A DNA stretch of 50,053 nt from Deltaproteobacteria bacterium (GTDB taxonomy: Bacteria; Bdellovibrionota; UBA1018; UBA923), in contig JACPKS010000080.1 of NCBI GenBank assembly GCA_016186905.1, positions 1 through 50,053 on the forward strand, given 5' to 3'. Both the position numbers and the translations under genes were made by a program. A model generated the notes under the pieces. The model ran no database searches. It had not been told where the DNA came from and was given only the letters and a program-made list of their open reading frames with translations. This document shows, piece after piece, positions 1 to 6,956 of the stretch (position 1 is the first letter of the stretch; every line of letters begins with the position of its first letter).

Positions 1-89
1 CGACCTACTTTTCGTGGTGTGGTGCGACGTAAAAAAGGCTGATTATTTTACGGCGCACCACACCACGAAAAGTAGGTCGGCACCTTTTA
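1..89. repeat. Palindromic element copy A (left end cut by window)
   Basis: Bases 1-34 pair with 46-79 with a single mismatch, leaving an 11-nt loop. The right arm continues to 89 as GCACCTTTTA, so the missing left end should read TAAAAGGTGC outside the window. The terminal TTA (87-89) is, on the minus strand, the TAA stop codon of the ATP-grasp gene. Related copies lie at 1782-1824, 16007-16069 and 24555-24652. It resembles a REP or small non-autonomous element and could also end transcription as a long hairpin. No transposase is visible in the window. Confidence 0.85.
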
Positions 90-1796
90 TTTCCGCTTCC
101 TGTACAGCCGCTCTGCGCAGCCGGGCTGTAAATCCTCGGCTCGCGGGCGCACGACGAATACGGCCGTCACTTTTCCATCGACGCTGATGTTCACCTTCGA
201 GCCTTTCGAGGCGCGGCCCCATGGCGAATCGGCAACGAGCACGCCCGCGGCCATGTTGACGTCGGCAAGCAGGCGCTGGTCGACGATGTAGCCTTCGAGT
301 TCCGAGAGCGGCATGTACTCCTGCAGGATCGTGCCATCGAAGTTCGCGCGCGCCTTTTCGAGAATCGCCGCGAGTTTCGTCGGATCGTCCTTCGGCCCGA
401 CGAAAATCCCTTCGCCGCCTCGGCCGTCGGCTGGCTTGATGACGTACTTCTGAAAATTTTCCCGCACTGTCTTGAACAATTCCTCGTCAAGAACGCGTTT
501 CCCGTTCACGGTCTTTCCGAAGGTGCGGCTTGCGACGTTTCGCAGGATCGGCTCCTCGCCCAGATAGAAGCGGATGAGATCCTCGACATACATGTAAAAT
601 TCCTTGTCGCCGAGAAACTCCAGCCCCGGATTCGAGCTCAAACGCACTTTTCCCTCCGCCGCGGCTTGAAAGAGCCCGGGCACTCCGTACCAACGATCCA
701 GCGAATTGTATTTGATTCCGCGGATTCTCTTCTCAAGCGCGATGAAGTCGATTTGCCCGGTGACGGGATTCGGCTTGCTCTCCTTCTTGAGCGCTTCGCG
801 AACCCTCTCGGGAACGACGCTTCTCCACGCGATCATCTCCTGCGCTTCGTCGAGCAGGCGTTTCCGGTAAGCGGCGGGATTTCTCGGATCCATCTGGTGC
901 GGTTCGACCTCGGTGATCACGAATCCGACCGGAACTTTTTCCGCGCCCTTCGCGCCGCTCTTAAGCAGGTAAACGCCGTCTTTTTCCACGACCAACTGAG
1001 GCCCGTACTGACCCGTATCTTCGCCTTTGAGGATCCTCATCGACGCGTTCGGAACTCCGAGCGACTCGAAAATAGCGCGGATTCGCCGGGACTCGTGATC
1101 AGGCTGAACGCTGCGCTTGTACTGAAGAAAGACCACCTCTTTGCCGCCCGCAAGCCCTCTGTAGCGCTTCACCAAATTCTCGTAGAACCGCTCGGGCCGC
1201 GAGACGATTTGCGCCTTGGCGTAACCCGGCACGTATTTCAGCGCGGTTTCCTTCGAGAGCGTGAGGTCGCCCACTCCTCCCACGAAACAGGGATTGTCTT
1301 CCATCACGCGCCAACGGCCGTCCCGGCCTCGCACGATGTCGGGGCCGTACCAAAAGCCGAGTTGCTCCGGGTTGGCCGTTCCCACCCAGTCGTATTCGTA
1401 ATTGCGCTCCAGAATTCTTTGCATGACGTCCGCGGGGATGACCTTGTCGAGATAGCTGAGCTTTCCCGAGTAGTGGTCGCGCAAAAACGCCAGAAAAGCC
1501 CGGCCGCGCTGATCAACACCCGCCTTGAGCTCGGCGTATTCCGTTTCCGAAATCACGCGCGGAAGGGCGAGCATCTCGTTGTCGCCCATGAAATCTTTCT
1601 TCGTGGATTTTTCGATGCGCCGGATTTGGGATTTCGAGAGTTGCTTGTATGCTTTGTAAATCTGGCGATAGTGCGGGCGCACGAATCCGTCGCCGTCGAA
1701 AACTTCGTCGTAGCCGCGTTCATGCGCCGCCCCGAGAAGCGGAACCAAAAGCCAGAAAATCCAAAGGATGCTTGTCAGCACTTTACGGCGCAACAC
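87..1796 (-). CDS. Circularly permuted ATP-grasp protein with N-terminal hydrophobic signal
   Basis: The protein resembles the circularly permuted ATP-grasp families (DUF404/DUF407 type), which carry out ATP-dependent carboxylate-amine ligation, often on peptides. Visible family signs are an N-terminal block with YDEVFDGDG followed by RPHYRQIY, a central WRVMEDNP segment, and a C-terminal ATP-binding part with KPADGRGGEGIFVG and ILQEYMPL. The substrate cannot be read from the sequence. The start is uncertain. An ATG at 1835 lies inside the upstream gene and would add residues encoded by the repeat. The GTG at 1796 chosen here gives a good signal peptide (VLRRK, then a hydrophobic stretch ending LLGAA). 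A third option is GTG at 1781. No clear Shine-Dalgarno site precedes any of them. An exported ATP-dependent enzyme would be odd, so the segment may instead be a membrane anchor. The gene follows the metallophosphoesterase, with half a palindromic repeat between them. Confidence 0.8.
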   Translation of the reverse strand: MLRRKVLTSILWIFWLLVPLLGAAHERGYDEVFDGDGFVRPHYRQIYKAYKQLSKSQIRRIEKSTKKDFMGDNEMLALPRVISETEYAELKAGVDQRGRAFLAFLRDHYSGKLSYLDKVIPADVMQRILERNYEYDWVGTANPEQLGFWYGPDIVRGRDGRWRVMEDNPCFVGGVGDLTLSKETALKYVPGYAKAQIVSRPERFYENLVKRYRGLAGGKEVVFLQYKRSVQPDHESRRIRAIFESLGVPNASMRILKGEDTGQYGPQLVVEKDGVYLLKSGAKGAEKVPVGFVITEVEPHQMDPRNPAAYRKRLLDEAQEMIAWRSVVPERVREALKKESKPNPVTGQIDFIALEKRIRGIKYNSLDRWYGVPGLFQAAAEGKVRLSSNPGLEFLGDKEFYMYVEDLIRFYLGEEPILRNVASRTFGKTVNGKRVLDEELFKTVRENFQKYVIKPADGRGGEGIFVGPKDDPTKLAAILEKARANFDGTILQEYMPLSELEGYIVDQRLLADVNMAAGVLVADSPWGRASKGSKVNISVDGKVTAVFVVRPRAEDLQPGCAERLYRKRK

Positions 1797-1824
1797 ACCA
1801 CGATTAGTAGGTCGGCACCTTTTA
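1782..1824. repeat. Palindromic element copy B (half element)
   Basis: This 43-bp stretch nearly matches the right half of copy A (46-89), in the same orientation, with a few substitutions. No matching left arm is present. It lies between two co-directional minus-strand genes. Its end TTA (1822-1824) is the stop codon of the metallophosphoesterase, and its inner part encodes the N-terminus of the ATP-grasp protein. Copies A and B therefore flank the ATP-grasp gene as direct repeats. Confidence 0.8.
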
Positions 1825-2961
1825 GATGGCGGCATCGACTTCGGGCCTCCACACGCCCTTCCACTCTTTGAGTTTCACCTTCGGACGCAACGAAGCCTTG
1901 TCATGCGCGGTCGTCGGATCAACGTCGGCGGGAAGCTCCGGAAATTCAATGCGCGCATAGGAGAGCGCCACCATCGTACCGAGGTTCGCGATCGAGAGAT
2001 TCGTGGCCTCGTTCCAGGTGCCGATGTTGTAATACTCGCGACCTTCCGGATAGCGGCGGTAATGCAGCACGTGCGTATGCCCCATGATCAGCGTGTGAAT
2101 TTCCGGATTCAACATCATAATTTTGCGTGCTTCGCGGTCGAAATCCGGATAGATCGTAATGCTCTTGATCAGATCGAGCGTTCCGCGCCACGTAAAGTGC
2201 CGGCCCAGCCGCTGCAGGACGAGCGACTTGATAAAATACCAGATTACTCTTAGCCCGGCTTTAAACGCGAAGAACGTGTCGTTGACGAACATCCAGCGCA
2301 GCAAATGCCGAAACGGCTTTACCTTGTCGACGTACGGCCGCTCCATTTTGATCTTCGGCAAAAACTCCGCGACGAAGCGCGAGCCCCACGGGAGGTTCAG
2401 CACCGGCTCGGGCAGTCCGCGCGAGACGAAGTAGCGCCTGGAATCGAAGCGCGAGCTCCACTCGTGCATGTGGCCGTGCTCGATCCGGATTCCGTCGAAT
2501 TCGTAGTGACTGTCATAAAACCTCACCTCGTGGTTGAGAACTTCCACGAAGTATTTGCGAACCTGTCCGAAGAGCATGCCTTGGTCGTGGTTTCCGATCA
2601 CGTAGACGACCGAATGGTTGGGGGCGGCCGCGAACCGCCTGAGCGCGCGAAAAAGCTCGGCATGACCGTTGACGCTTTGACGTAACCCCTCGAGCACGAT
2701 GCGCTCGGTGATGAGATGGGTGTGCACGCCCTTGTAGTTGATCTGCAGCAGATTCATAAAATCGCCGTTGATGACGAGCTCGATCTCGGCGTCGAAATAC
2801 TCGCCCGAGCCATGGTAGTTCAGAAAAGAGATGAACGCGTCGTCGTACTGAAAATCCTCGAGAATGTTTCGCGTGCCGTCCTTAAGATAGAGACCGCTGC
2901 CAAGATGGAAGTCGCTGACGACGAGCTTCAGTTTTCGTGGTTTGCTGGGGGCCGCTTCCAT
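1822..2961 (-). CDS. Calcineurin-like metallophosphoesterase (LpxH-like)
   Basis: A 379-residue member of the calcineurin-like metallophosphoesterase superfamily, which uses a dinuclear metal centre to hydrolyse phosphoester or pyrophosphate bonds. The metal-binding motifs are all visible in order: SDFHLG near residue 16, then INGDFMN (GD), VIGNHDQG (GNHD), IEHGHMH and finally IMGHTH with the GxHxH pattern. The layout resembles UDP-2,3-diacylglucosamine hydrolases of lipid A synthesis. At 379 residues it is longer than typical LpxH (about 240), with an insert of roughly 100 residues before the last motif, so the substrate is open. It starts 3 nt after the stop codon of the coiled-coil gene, suggesting co-transcription. 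Its TAA stop is the end of palindromic repeat B. Confidence 0.85.
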   Translation of the reverse strand: MEAAPSKPRKLKLVVSDFHLGSGLYLKDGTRNILEDFQYDDAFISFLNYHGSGEYFDAEIELVINGDFMNLLQINYKGVHTHLITERIVLEGLRQSVNGHAELFRALRRFAAAPNHSVVYVIGNHDQGMLFGQVRKYFVEVLNHEVRFYDSHYEFDGIRIEHGHMHEWSSRFDSRRYFVSRGLPEPVLNLPWGSRFVAEFLPKIKMERPYVDKVKPFRHLLRWMFVNDTFFAFKAGLRVIWYFIKSLVLQRLGRHFTWRGTLDLIKSITIYPDFDREARKIMMLNPEIHTLIMGHTHVLHYRRYPEGREYYNIGTWNEATNLSIANLGTMVALSYARIEFPELPADVDPTTAHDKASLRPKVKLKEWKGVWRPEVDAAI

Positions 2962-2964
2962 GTC

Positions 2965-4362
2965 TCACGCCACTTTGATCTCCGAACCCGGCTCCTTGCC
3001 TTCACCCGGCTCTTCGGCGCCGCCCTCAAGAATGCTCATCGCGCCTTGCAAAGCCTGGCGCGCGCGCTCTTCGCGCTCGAGCGCCTGAAGCGTGTTGCGC
3101 TTCTCGGCCTCCGCGCGCTCCAGGAGCGTTTCGCAGTTGAACTCCAGAACGTCGATGCGGCGTTTGAGCTCGAGGATCTTGCTTTCGCGCGAAACGATCA
3201 GCGTCTCGCTGTCGCGCTTGAGAATTTCCAGCTTGCTCTCGAGCTCGCGCTCGCGCACGCGGATCTTTCGAATGTCGATACGCACGCGTTCTTTGAGTTT
3301 CTCGTACTGATCGTGCGAGTCTTTGAGCTTCTCTTCGAGGACGCGAATACGGTCGGATTTTGCTCGAAGTTCGCCGCGCGCGCGATCGATCTCGCTCTCC
3401 ATGCTTTGACCGGCGACGGCGCGTTCACGCTCGAACGCGTCCACTTTCGATTGCAGCGCGTCCACTCGATGGCGGAGCTCGTCGTTTTCTTGCATGTGCG
3501 CGCGGATCGCGTCTTCGGATTTCTGAATTTCTTCGCGCGTGTAGTTGAGCGTGACTTTGAGCACGGCGATGTCCTGCTCGCGCATCGTGAGATAATTTTT
3601 GAGCATCTCGACGTCGCCCGAGGCCGGCTCGCCCGAGGCGCCTGCCGCTGGGGCATGGCTTGCGCCGCCCGTCGCGATCCCGCGGGTGAGGCGGAGCGAA
3701 GTCTCCGTCGAACCGCTTCCCGAAAAAAGATACGGAAGATCTTGCGCGGCTTCGGCTTCTATAATCGGCGCCAGAGCTTCCGCGGTCGGCTCGAACTGCG
3801 GGGCCGGCGAGAGAAAAGAAATCTCCGGAGCCTGTTGCGGAGCGGCTTCAACGGCAAGAGGCGCGTCGGATGCCGCCGCGGATTCCGCGACGTGCTCCAC
3901 AATAATTTCGGCGACGGGTTCCTCGACGTGCTCCGCGGGCGAAAGGGGCGGCGCGGCCTCGATCACGGGTTCCGGAGCGGCAATCCCCTCCTCCGCGATT
4001 TCATCCAACGAGAGCATGATCGACGCGCCCTCTGGCGGCGGTGGCGGAGTTTGCGATGCCGCGGCAGGCGGGGGCTCGGCCACCGATTCGGCTGCGCGCG
4101 CAGGCTCCGCCATTTCAACGGGCGGAGCGGCCTGAATCTCTCGCGAACGCTCGATATGCTCGCGAAAGGACTTATCGAGGAAGAGATTGATCGGCACATC
4201 CAGCTGGATGTCGACCTCCTCACGGAATTTCAGAACTTCATTGACGGGTAAAAGCTTGACATTCAGTACCATGCGAGTCGGCGCCCTCTCATGGATCTCA
4301 TCGGCGCGAATTCCTCGAAAGTTGACATCGGTCCCGCGGCATTGTTGAATCTTTACAAGCAT
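2965..4362 (-). CDS. Coiled-coil protein of unknown function
   Basis: I do not recognise a family for this 465-residue protein. It has a short N-terminal globular part (about residues 1-75). A low-complexity linker rich in Ala, Pro and Glu follows (about 80-225). After that comes a long Glu/Arg/Lys-rich region (about 240-450) with heptad-like spacing, typical of a coiled coil. There is no signal peptide or membrane segment, so it is probably cytoplasmic and perhaps structural. The ATG at 4362 overlaps the ATG of the divergent gene inside one CATG. A second in-frame ATG at 4272 has GAGAGGG about 11 nt upstream and gives the MVLNVKLLPV start. Either could be real. It is followed 3 nt later by the metallophosphoesterase gene. 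Confidence 0.75.
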   Translation of the reverse strand: MLVKIQQCRGTDVNFRGIRADEIHERAPTRMVLNVKLLPVNEVLKFREEVDIQLDVPINLFLDKSFREHIERSREIQAAPPVEMAEPARAAESVAEPPPAAASQTPPPPPEGASIMLSLDEIAEEGIAAPEPVIEAAPPLSPAEHVEEPVAEIIVEHVAESAAASDAPLAVEAAPQQAPEISFLSPAPQFEPTAEALAPIIEAEAAQDLPYLFSGSGSTETSLRLTRGIATGGASHAPAAGASGEPASGDVEMLKNYLTMREQDIAVLKVTLNYTREEIQKSEDAIRAHMQENDELRHRVDALQSKVDAFERERAVAGQSMESEIDRARGELRAKSDRIRVLEEKLKDSHDQYEKLKERVRIDIRKIRVRERELESKLEILKRDSETLIVSRESKILELKRRIDVLEFNCETLLERAEAEKRNTLQALEREERARQALQGAMSILEGGAEEPGEGKEPGSEIKVA

Positions 4363-5089
4363 GTCCGACCTGAAGATCGTCCTCTATAAAGACAACCGCG
4401 CGCCCAAGAGCCTCACGCTAAGTACGCGATTGATCTATCAAACTCTTTTCCTCGTGTCGGGAGCGGCGCTGCTGCTTCTGCTGAGCTTGGGACTTGCGCT
4501 TCGTTTCTACCTCGCTGGCCAGGCAAAAACGGCCCGGCCCGAGGCCGCTCCCGTCGCCGAAGGCGAGGACCAACCCGCCGGCAACTCGATCGAAGACCAA
4601 AACCGCGCCCTCAAGGACCAAGTCGATCTCTTTCGCTCCAAACTCGCGAACCAGGCGGCGGTCGCCGCGGCTCCGAAAGAACTCGATAAAAACAACCCCG
4701 CGCTCGCGCTCTTCGCGCCGACCGTCACCGACAAGACGAAAGACGCCGCGCGCGTCCTGCTTCGCGGTTTCAAAATCGCGCAAAACGGGGCCAAAAACGT
4801 AACGATGAGCTTTGAGCTTCACAATCCGAAGCCCGAAGACGGAACGCAGAAAGGCTACATCGTCGTGCTCGGGCGCGCGGACAAGTCGCTCTTCGCTTAT
4901 CCCGACGCATTCGCCACGTCTGGCCCCTACCTTTTGGATTTCGAGCAGGGCGAAACGTTTTCGATCGCGCGCTTTCGGATGGTGAACGCGCAGTTCGAGC
5001 TCCCGTTTCCGGTCGATGCTTTTCAGATTTTCATTTTTACGCGAACAGGAGAGCTGCTCGTGAACATGACCCACGAGGTGAAAAAGTGA
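4361..5089 (+). CDS. Bitopic membrane protein linked to bactofilin
   Basis: A 242-residue protein with a short cytoplasmic N-terminus of about 25 residues, one strong transmembrane segment (about 27-50, rich in Leu) and an extracytoplasmic part. That part has an Ala/Pro linker, a short helical stretch around residues 80-105 and a compact C-terminal domain (about 120-240) with alternating hydrophobic residues. I do not recognise a named family. Its TGA stop overlaps the ATG of the bactofilin gene (TGATG), indicating translational coupling. A plausible inference is that it links the cytoplasmic bactofilin polymer to the envelope. The start overlaps that of the divergent coiled-coil gene. Confidence 0.75.
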   Translation: MSDLKIVLYKDNRAPKSLTLSTRLIYQTLFLVSGAALLLLLSLGLALRFYLAGQAKTARPEAAPVAEGEDQPAGNSIEDQNRALKDQVDLFRSKLANQAAVAAAPKELDKNNPALALFAPTVTDKTKDAARVLLRGFKIAQNGAKNVTMSFELHNPKPEDGTQKGYIVVLGRADKSLFAYPDAFATSGPYLLDFEQGETFSIARFRMVNAQFELPFPVDAFQIFIFTRTGELLVNMTHEVKK

Positions 5090-5436
5090 TGGAAATGGAC
5101 AAGGTCAATCTCATCACCGAAGGTTCGCGTTTTGAAGGAACGCTCGAATTCCGCGACTATACCCGCTTTGAAGGAATCCTGAACGGAACGCTGCTGGGCA
5201 CGGCGGGCTCGGAAGTCATCATCGGCGAAAACGGAGTGATCGAGGGCCGAATCGAATGCGATACGGTCACCGTTGACGGATACGTCCGCGGAGAAATCAC
5301 CGCGCGACGAAAAATCATCGTGAGCGGCACCGGACGCGTGATCGGCGAGCTCTCGGCCCCCAGTGTTGAAATTCTCTTCGGCGCGCACTTCGACGGAAAG
5401 TGCACGATGGAGAACGCGCTGCCGGCGAAGAGCTGA
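5089..5436 (+). CDS. Bactofilin
   Basis: A 115-residue bactofilin (DUF583/PF04519), a nucleotide-independent cytoskeletal protein that polymerises into filaments and organises cell shape, polar structures or cell-wall enzymes. The body is a regular beta-helix repeat. Glycine-containing turns recur about every 17-18 residues: FEGTLEF, FEGILNG, GVIEGRI, GYVRGEI, GRVIGEL, FDGKCTM. The ends are short and non-repetitive, as is normal for the family. ATG 5089 is chosen because it overlaps the preceding stop codon; a GTG lies just before, at 5086. The stop codon lies inside a 29-bp sequence that is repeated 708 bp downstream, on the far side of a hicAB module. Confidence 0.9.
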   Translation: MEMDKVNLITEGSRFEGTLEFRDYTRFEGILNGTLLGTAGSEVIIGENGVIEGRIECDTVTVDGYVRGEITARRKIIVSGTGRVIGELSAPSVEILFGAHFDGKCTMENALPAKS

Positions 5437-5459
5437 GTCCGGTTTTCGGTTTTCAAGTT
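5431..5459. repeat. 29-bp direct repeat, left copy (flanks hicBA-1)
   Basis: This copy begins AGCTGAGTCCGG and ends GGTTTTCAAGTT, and is identical to 6139-6167. It includes the last sense codon and the TGA stop of the bactofilin gene. Everything between the two copies is the first hicBA module with its promoter. This looks like a target duplication or recombination site (att-like) left by insertion of the cassette. Confidence 0.9.
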
Positions 5460-5880
5460 ACCCGGCAACAAGGACCAACCCCAGGGTAGGGTCGATCGCA
5501 CGCAGCAACTCTTCCAACGTGTCGAGCTTTGGCATCGCCCTTCCCTGCTCATAGCGAGCATAGGTATTGGGCGACGAAGACCGTAACCGCTCAGCCATCT
5601 GGCGGGCGGTTAGGTTGTGAGCAACCCGCAGGCGTCCAAGAATGAAAGCCACGAATGTTGCCGGATCGTTCGCGGACAACATAAAGCGGTTCCCTTTGCC
5701 TGGAGCACAGATAACCTCGAATCCTCTCTTGGCAACCAGGGTTTCCACGGCGTCCTTCGCCATAAAATAAGCGTCAGCCTTGCTCTTTCCCTGCGTATAA
5801 ATCTCCAACAGCGGGATTTCCACGGCCCAATATTTGTTTTTTGCCCCTCGCGGGGGCGTCAGTTTACCCTCGATTTTCAT
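5458..5880 (-). CDS. hicB: HicB-type antitoxin with XRE helix-turn-helix
   Basis: A 140-residue antitoxin of a type II HicAB module. The first half is the partial RNase-H-like HicB fold that masks the toxin. The second half (about residues 75-135) is a helix-turn-helix of the Xre/Cro class, with LTARQMAERL and NTYARYEQGRAMP as the two helices of the DNA-binding motif. It should bind HicA and repress the operon. The ATG overlaps the hicA stop codon by 4 nt (ATGA). A candidate operator, the palindrome TGTACAC-N6-GTGTACA, lies upstream of hicA. The last bases of the gene touch the left 29-bp direct repeat. Confidence 0.85.
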   Translation of the reverse strand: MKIEGKLTPPRGAKNKYWAVEIPLLEIYTQGKSKADAYFMAKDAVETLVAKRGFEVICAPGKGNRFMLSANDPATFVAFILGRLRVAHNLTARQMAERLRSSSPNTYARYEQGRAMPKLDTLEELLRAIDPTLGLVLVAG

Positions 5881-6077
5881 CGCGCCTTTCCTTTGGCCGG
5901 GGGTGGCCGTTTCTTGGCCCGCTTAATGATCCCCTTGGCCGTATTTTCGTTAATCTCGTTGTGTCGCGGAACCGCCTCAGTATCGACACCATTCGTCCAC
6001 ACCTCGTGGTTGCCGCCCTCTCGGAGAAACCACCAGCCCATGGCCTTTAGTGTTTTTTCCAGGTCCCGCTTCTTCAT
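5877..6077 (-). CDS. hicA: HicA-type mRNA interferase toxin
   Basis: A 66-residue HicA toxin with the double-stranded-RNA-binding-like fold, which cleaves mRNA and blocks translation until neutralised by HicB. Family signs are KRDLEKTLKAMGWWFLREG, then GGNHEVWTNG with the catalytic histidine, then VPRHNEINENTAKGIIK. The C-terminal tail is Lys/Pro-rich. Toxin-first order with a 4-nt overlap into hicB is the normal HicAB arrangement. Only a weak purine stretch (GAGAGCGGCAG) precedes the ATG. Confidence 0.88.
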   Translation of the reverse strand: MKKRDLEKTLKAMGWWFLREGGNHEVWTNGVDTEAVPRHNEINENTAKGIIKRAKKRPPPAKGKAR

Positions 6078-6080
6078 CTG

Positions 6081-6125
6081 CCGCTCTCAATGTACACTAT
6101 CTTGTGTACAACCGCAAGTCCCTTT
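6081..6125 (-). promoter_or_regulatory. hicA-1 promoter with palindromic operator
   Basis: Inverted repeat TGTACAC (6091-6097) and GTGTACA (6104-6110) is separated by 6 nt and lies just upstream of hicA. On the minus strand it overlaps a plausible sigma70 promoter, TTGCGG-N17-TACATT. It is probably the site through which the Xre-type HicB autoregulates. No other copy was seen in the window. Confidence 0.6.
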
Positions 6126-6138
6126 TTTGGCGCTCGGC

Positions 6139-6167
6139 AGCTGAGTCCGGTTTTCGGTTTTCAAGTT
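6139..6167. repeat. 29-bp direct repeat, right copy (flanks hicBA-1)
   Basis: Exact copy of 5431-5459, including the sequence that forms the end and stop codon of bactofilin. A precise recombination between the two copies would remove 708 bp carrying hicBA-1 and leave the bactofilin gene intact. Confidence 0.9.
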
Positions 6168-6247
6168 TGAATTTCGACGCGACCATTTTTTCTAACCCGC
6201 CGGATTCTTAAATAAAAAAGTGTAGCGCCGCTGACACGGTTGACGCA

Positions 6248-6277
6248 TTGCGGGGGGGGGTAGGCTGGGACTATAAC
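6248..6277 (+). promoter_or_regulatory. Possible promoter with a 9-G tract in its spacer
   Basis: TTGCGG (6248-6253) and TATAAC (6272-6277) are separated by 18 nt. A run of nine G (6252-6260) overlaps the -35 end and the spacer. A small open reading frame begins about 20 nt downstream. If the promoter is real, tract-length changes would alter the -35/-10 spacing. The match is modest. Confidence 0.35.
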
Positions 6278-6297
6278 CTTAAAAAAGGGTAGGAATG

Positions 6298-6489
6298 ATG
6301 GCTGGAGAATCTGCACAAGCGGATTTTCAGTACATGACCATCGGGGGCGTTTGTTTCCAGAACGGCGATGATGGGAGTGGGTGGCAGAATTGCAGCAACG
6401 GCATCGCACAAGCGGCGCGCAACAAAAAGCGAATTAAGTTGCCCGCGCAGATCAATACATGCACCCCGACAATCACCCGAGGCAAGTAG
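6298..6489 (+). CDS. Possible small protein, 63 residues, unknown
   Basis: This is a short frame in the stretch between the two hicBA modules (6078-6611), which otherwise holds only the promoter and repeat features listed and no recognised gene. It is preceded by AAAGGGTAGGA, a fair ribosome-binding sequence, and by a possible promoter at 6248-6277. The product has three cysteines, a Gly/Asn-rich centre (GGVCFQNGDDGSGW), a basic patch (ARNKKRIK) and no signal peptide. I recognise no family. It may be a remnant of a larger gene. An ATG at 6295 is an alternative start. Confidence 0.3.
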   Translation: MAGESAQADFQYMTIGGVCFQNGDDGSGWQNCSNGIAQAARNKKRIKLPAQINTCTPTITRGK

Positions 6490-6611
6490 AGTTTAGAACC
6501 CGAGTAGGACAACTGTTCGGTGCGCTGCCTTTAAAAGGCAGGCCATTGCCCTAGTTAACCACGCGACCTTCACGCGGATAAGCTAAGAATTGATGTACGG
6601 TGAATTCGCGG

Positions 6612-6956
6612 CTAGATCGCCTTTTTCAACTTGCGCTCTATGAATTGATTGAGGCTCAGGTCCTCGGTCATCGCGCGGGCCGTTAGATCGCGGTGAAGAT
6701 CAGGGCTGATCCGCAGTGGGACCTTGCCCGAAAATGTACGCTCCGAAAGCGCGGGCGGATACGGTCTTTTTTGCACATCCAATGTCTCCAAGTACACCGC
6801 GATGGCTTCCTGTGCGTTGGCGGCGGCATCTTCGATCGAGGCTCCGTCGGTCACGCAGCCCGGAAGCTCGGGCACCCGAGCCACATAGCATCTATCTTCA
6901 TCGCTCCACGCGATATCTATCCTGTACTTGAGGGGTTTCGATCGTCTGCGTTTCAT
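6612..6956 (-). CDS. hicB: HicB-type antitoxin with ribbon-helix-helix tail
   Basis: A 114-residue HicB antitoxin of a second module, unrelated in its DNA-binding part to the one at 5458. The N-terminal domain shows the classic HicB signature YRIDIAWSDEDRCYVARVPE, followed by LPGCVTDGASIEDAAANAQEAI. The C-terminal part (about 75-112: VPLRISPDLHRDLTARA, LSLNQFIERKL) is a ribbon-helix-helix domain of the Arc/MetJ type. Its ATG follows directly on the TGA of hicA. GGAGG sits 5 nt before it, inside the end of hicA, so translation is probably coupled. It should neutralise HicA and bind the operator upstream of it. Confidence 0.9.
   Translation of the reverse strand: MKRRRSKPLKYRIDIAWSDEDRCYVARVPELPGCVTDGASIEDAAANAQEAIAVYLETLDVQKRPYPPALSERTFSGKVPLRISPDLHRDLTARAMTEDLSLNQFIERKLKKAI

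Noticed and set aside
2716..4251. Long plus-strand frame of 511 codons opposite the coiled-coil gene.
   Set aside because: It is a mirror frame caused by high GC at third positions. Its composition (Arg/Leu/Phe-rich, no domains) is that of an antisense shadow, and the minus-strand protein has clear coiled-coil structure.
6490..6590. tRNA-like minus-strand sequence with a perfect anticodon-type stem CTGCC/GGCAG and a 7-nt loop; as drawn the anticodon would be UUA, an ochre suppressor.
   Set aside because: The T-arm (TTCTAAA loop) pairs poorly and lacks the usual purine, and no 5' segment pairs with the 3' acceptor side. At best it is a decayed tRNA fragment; it is not annotated as a tRNA.
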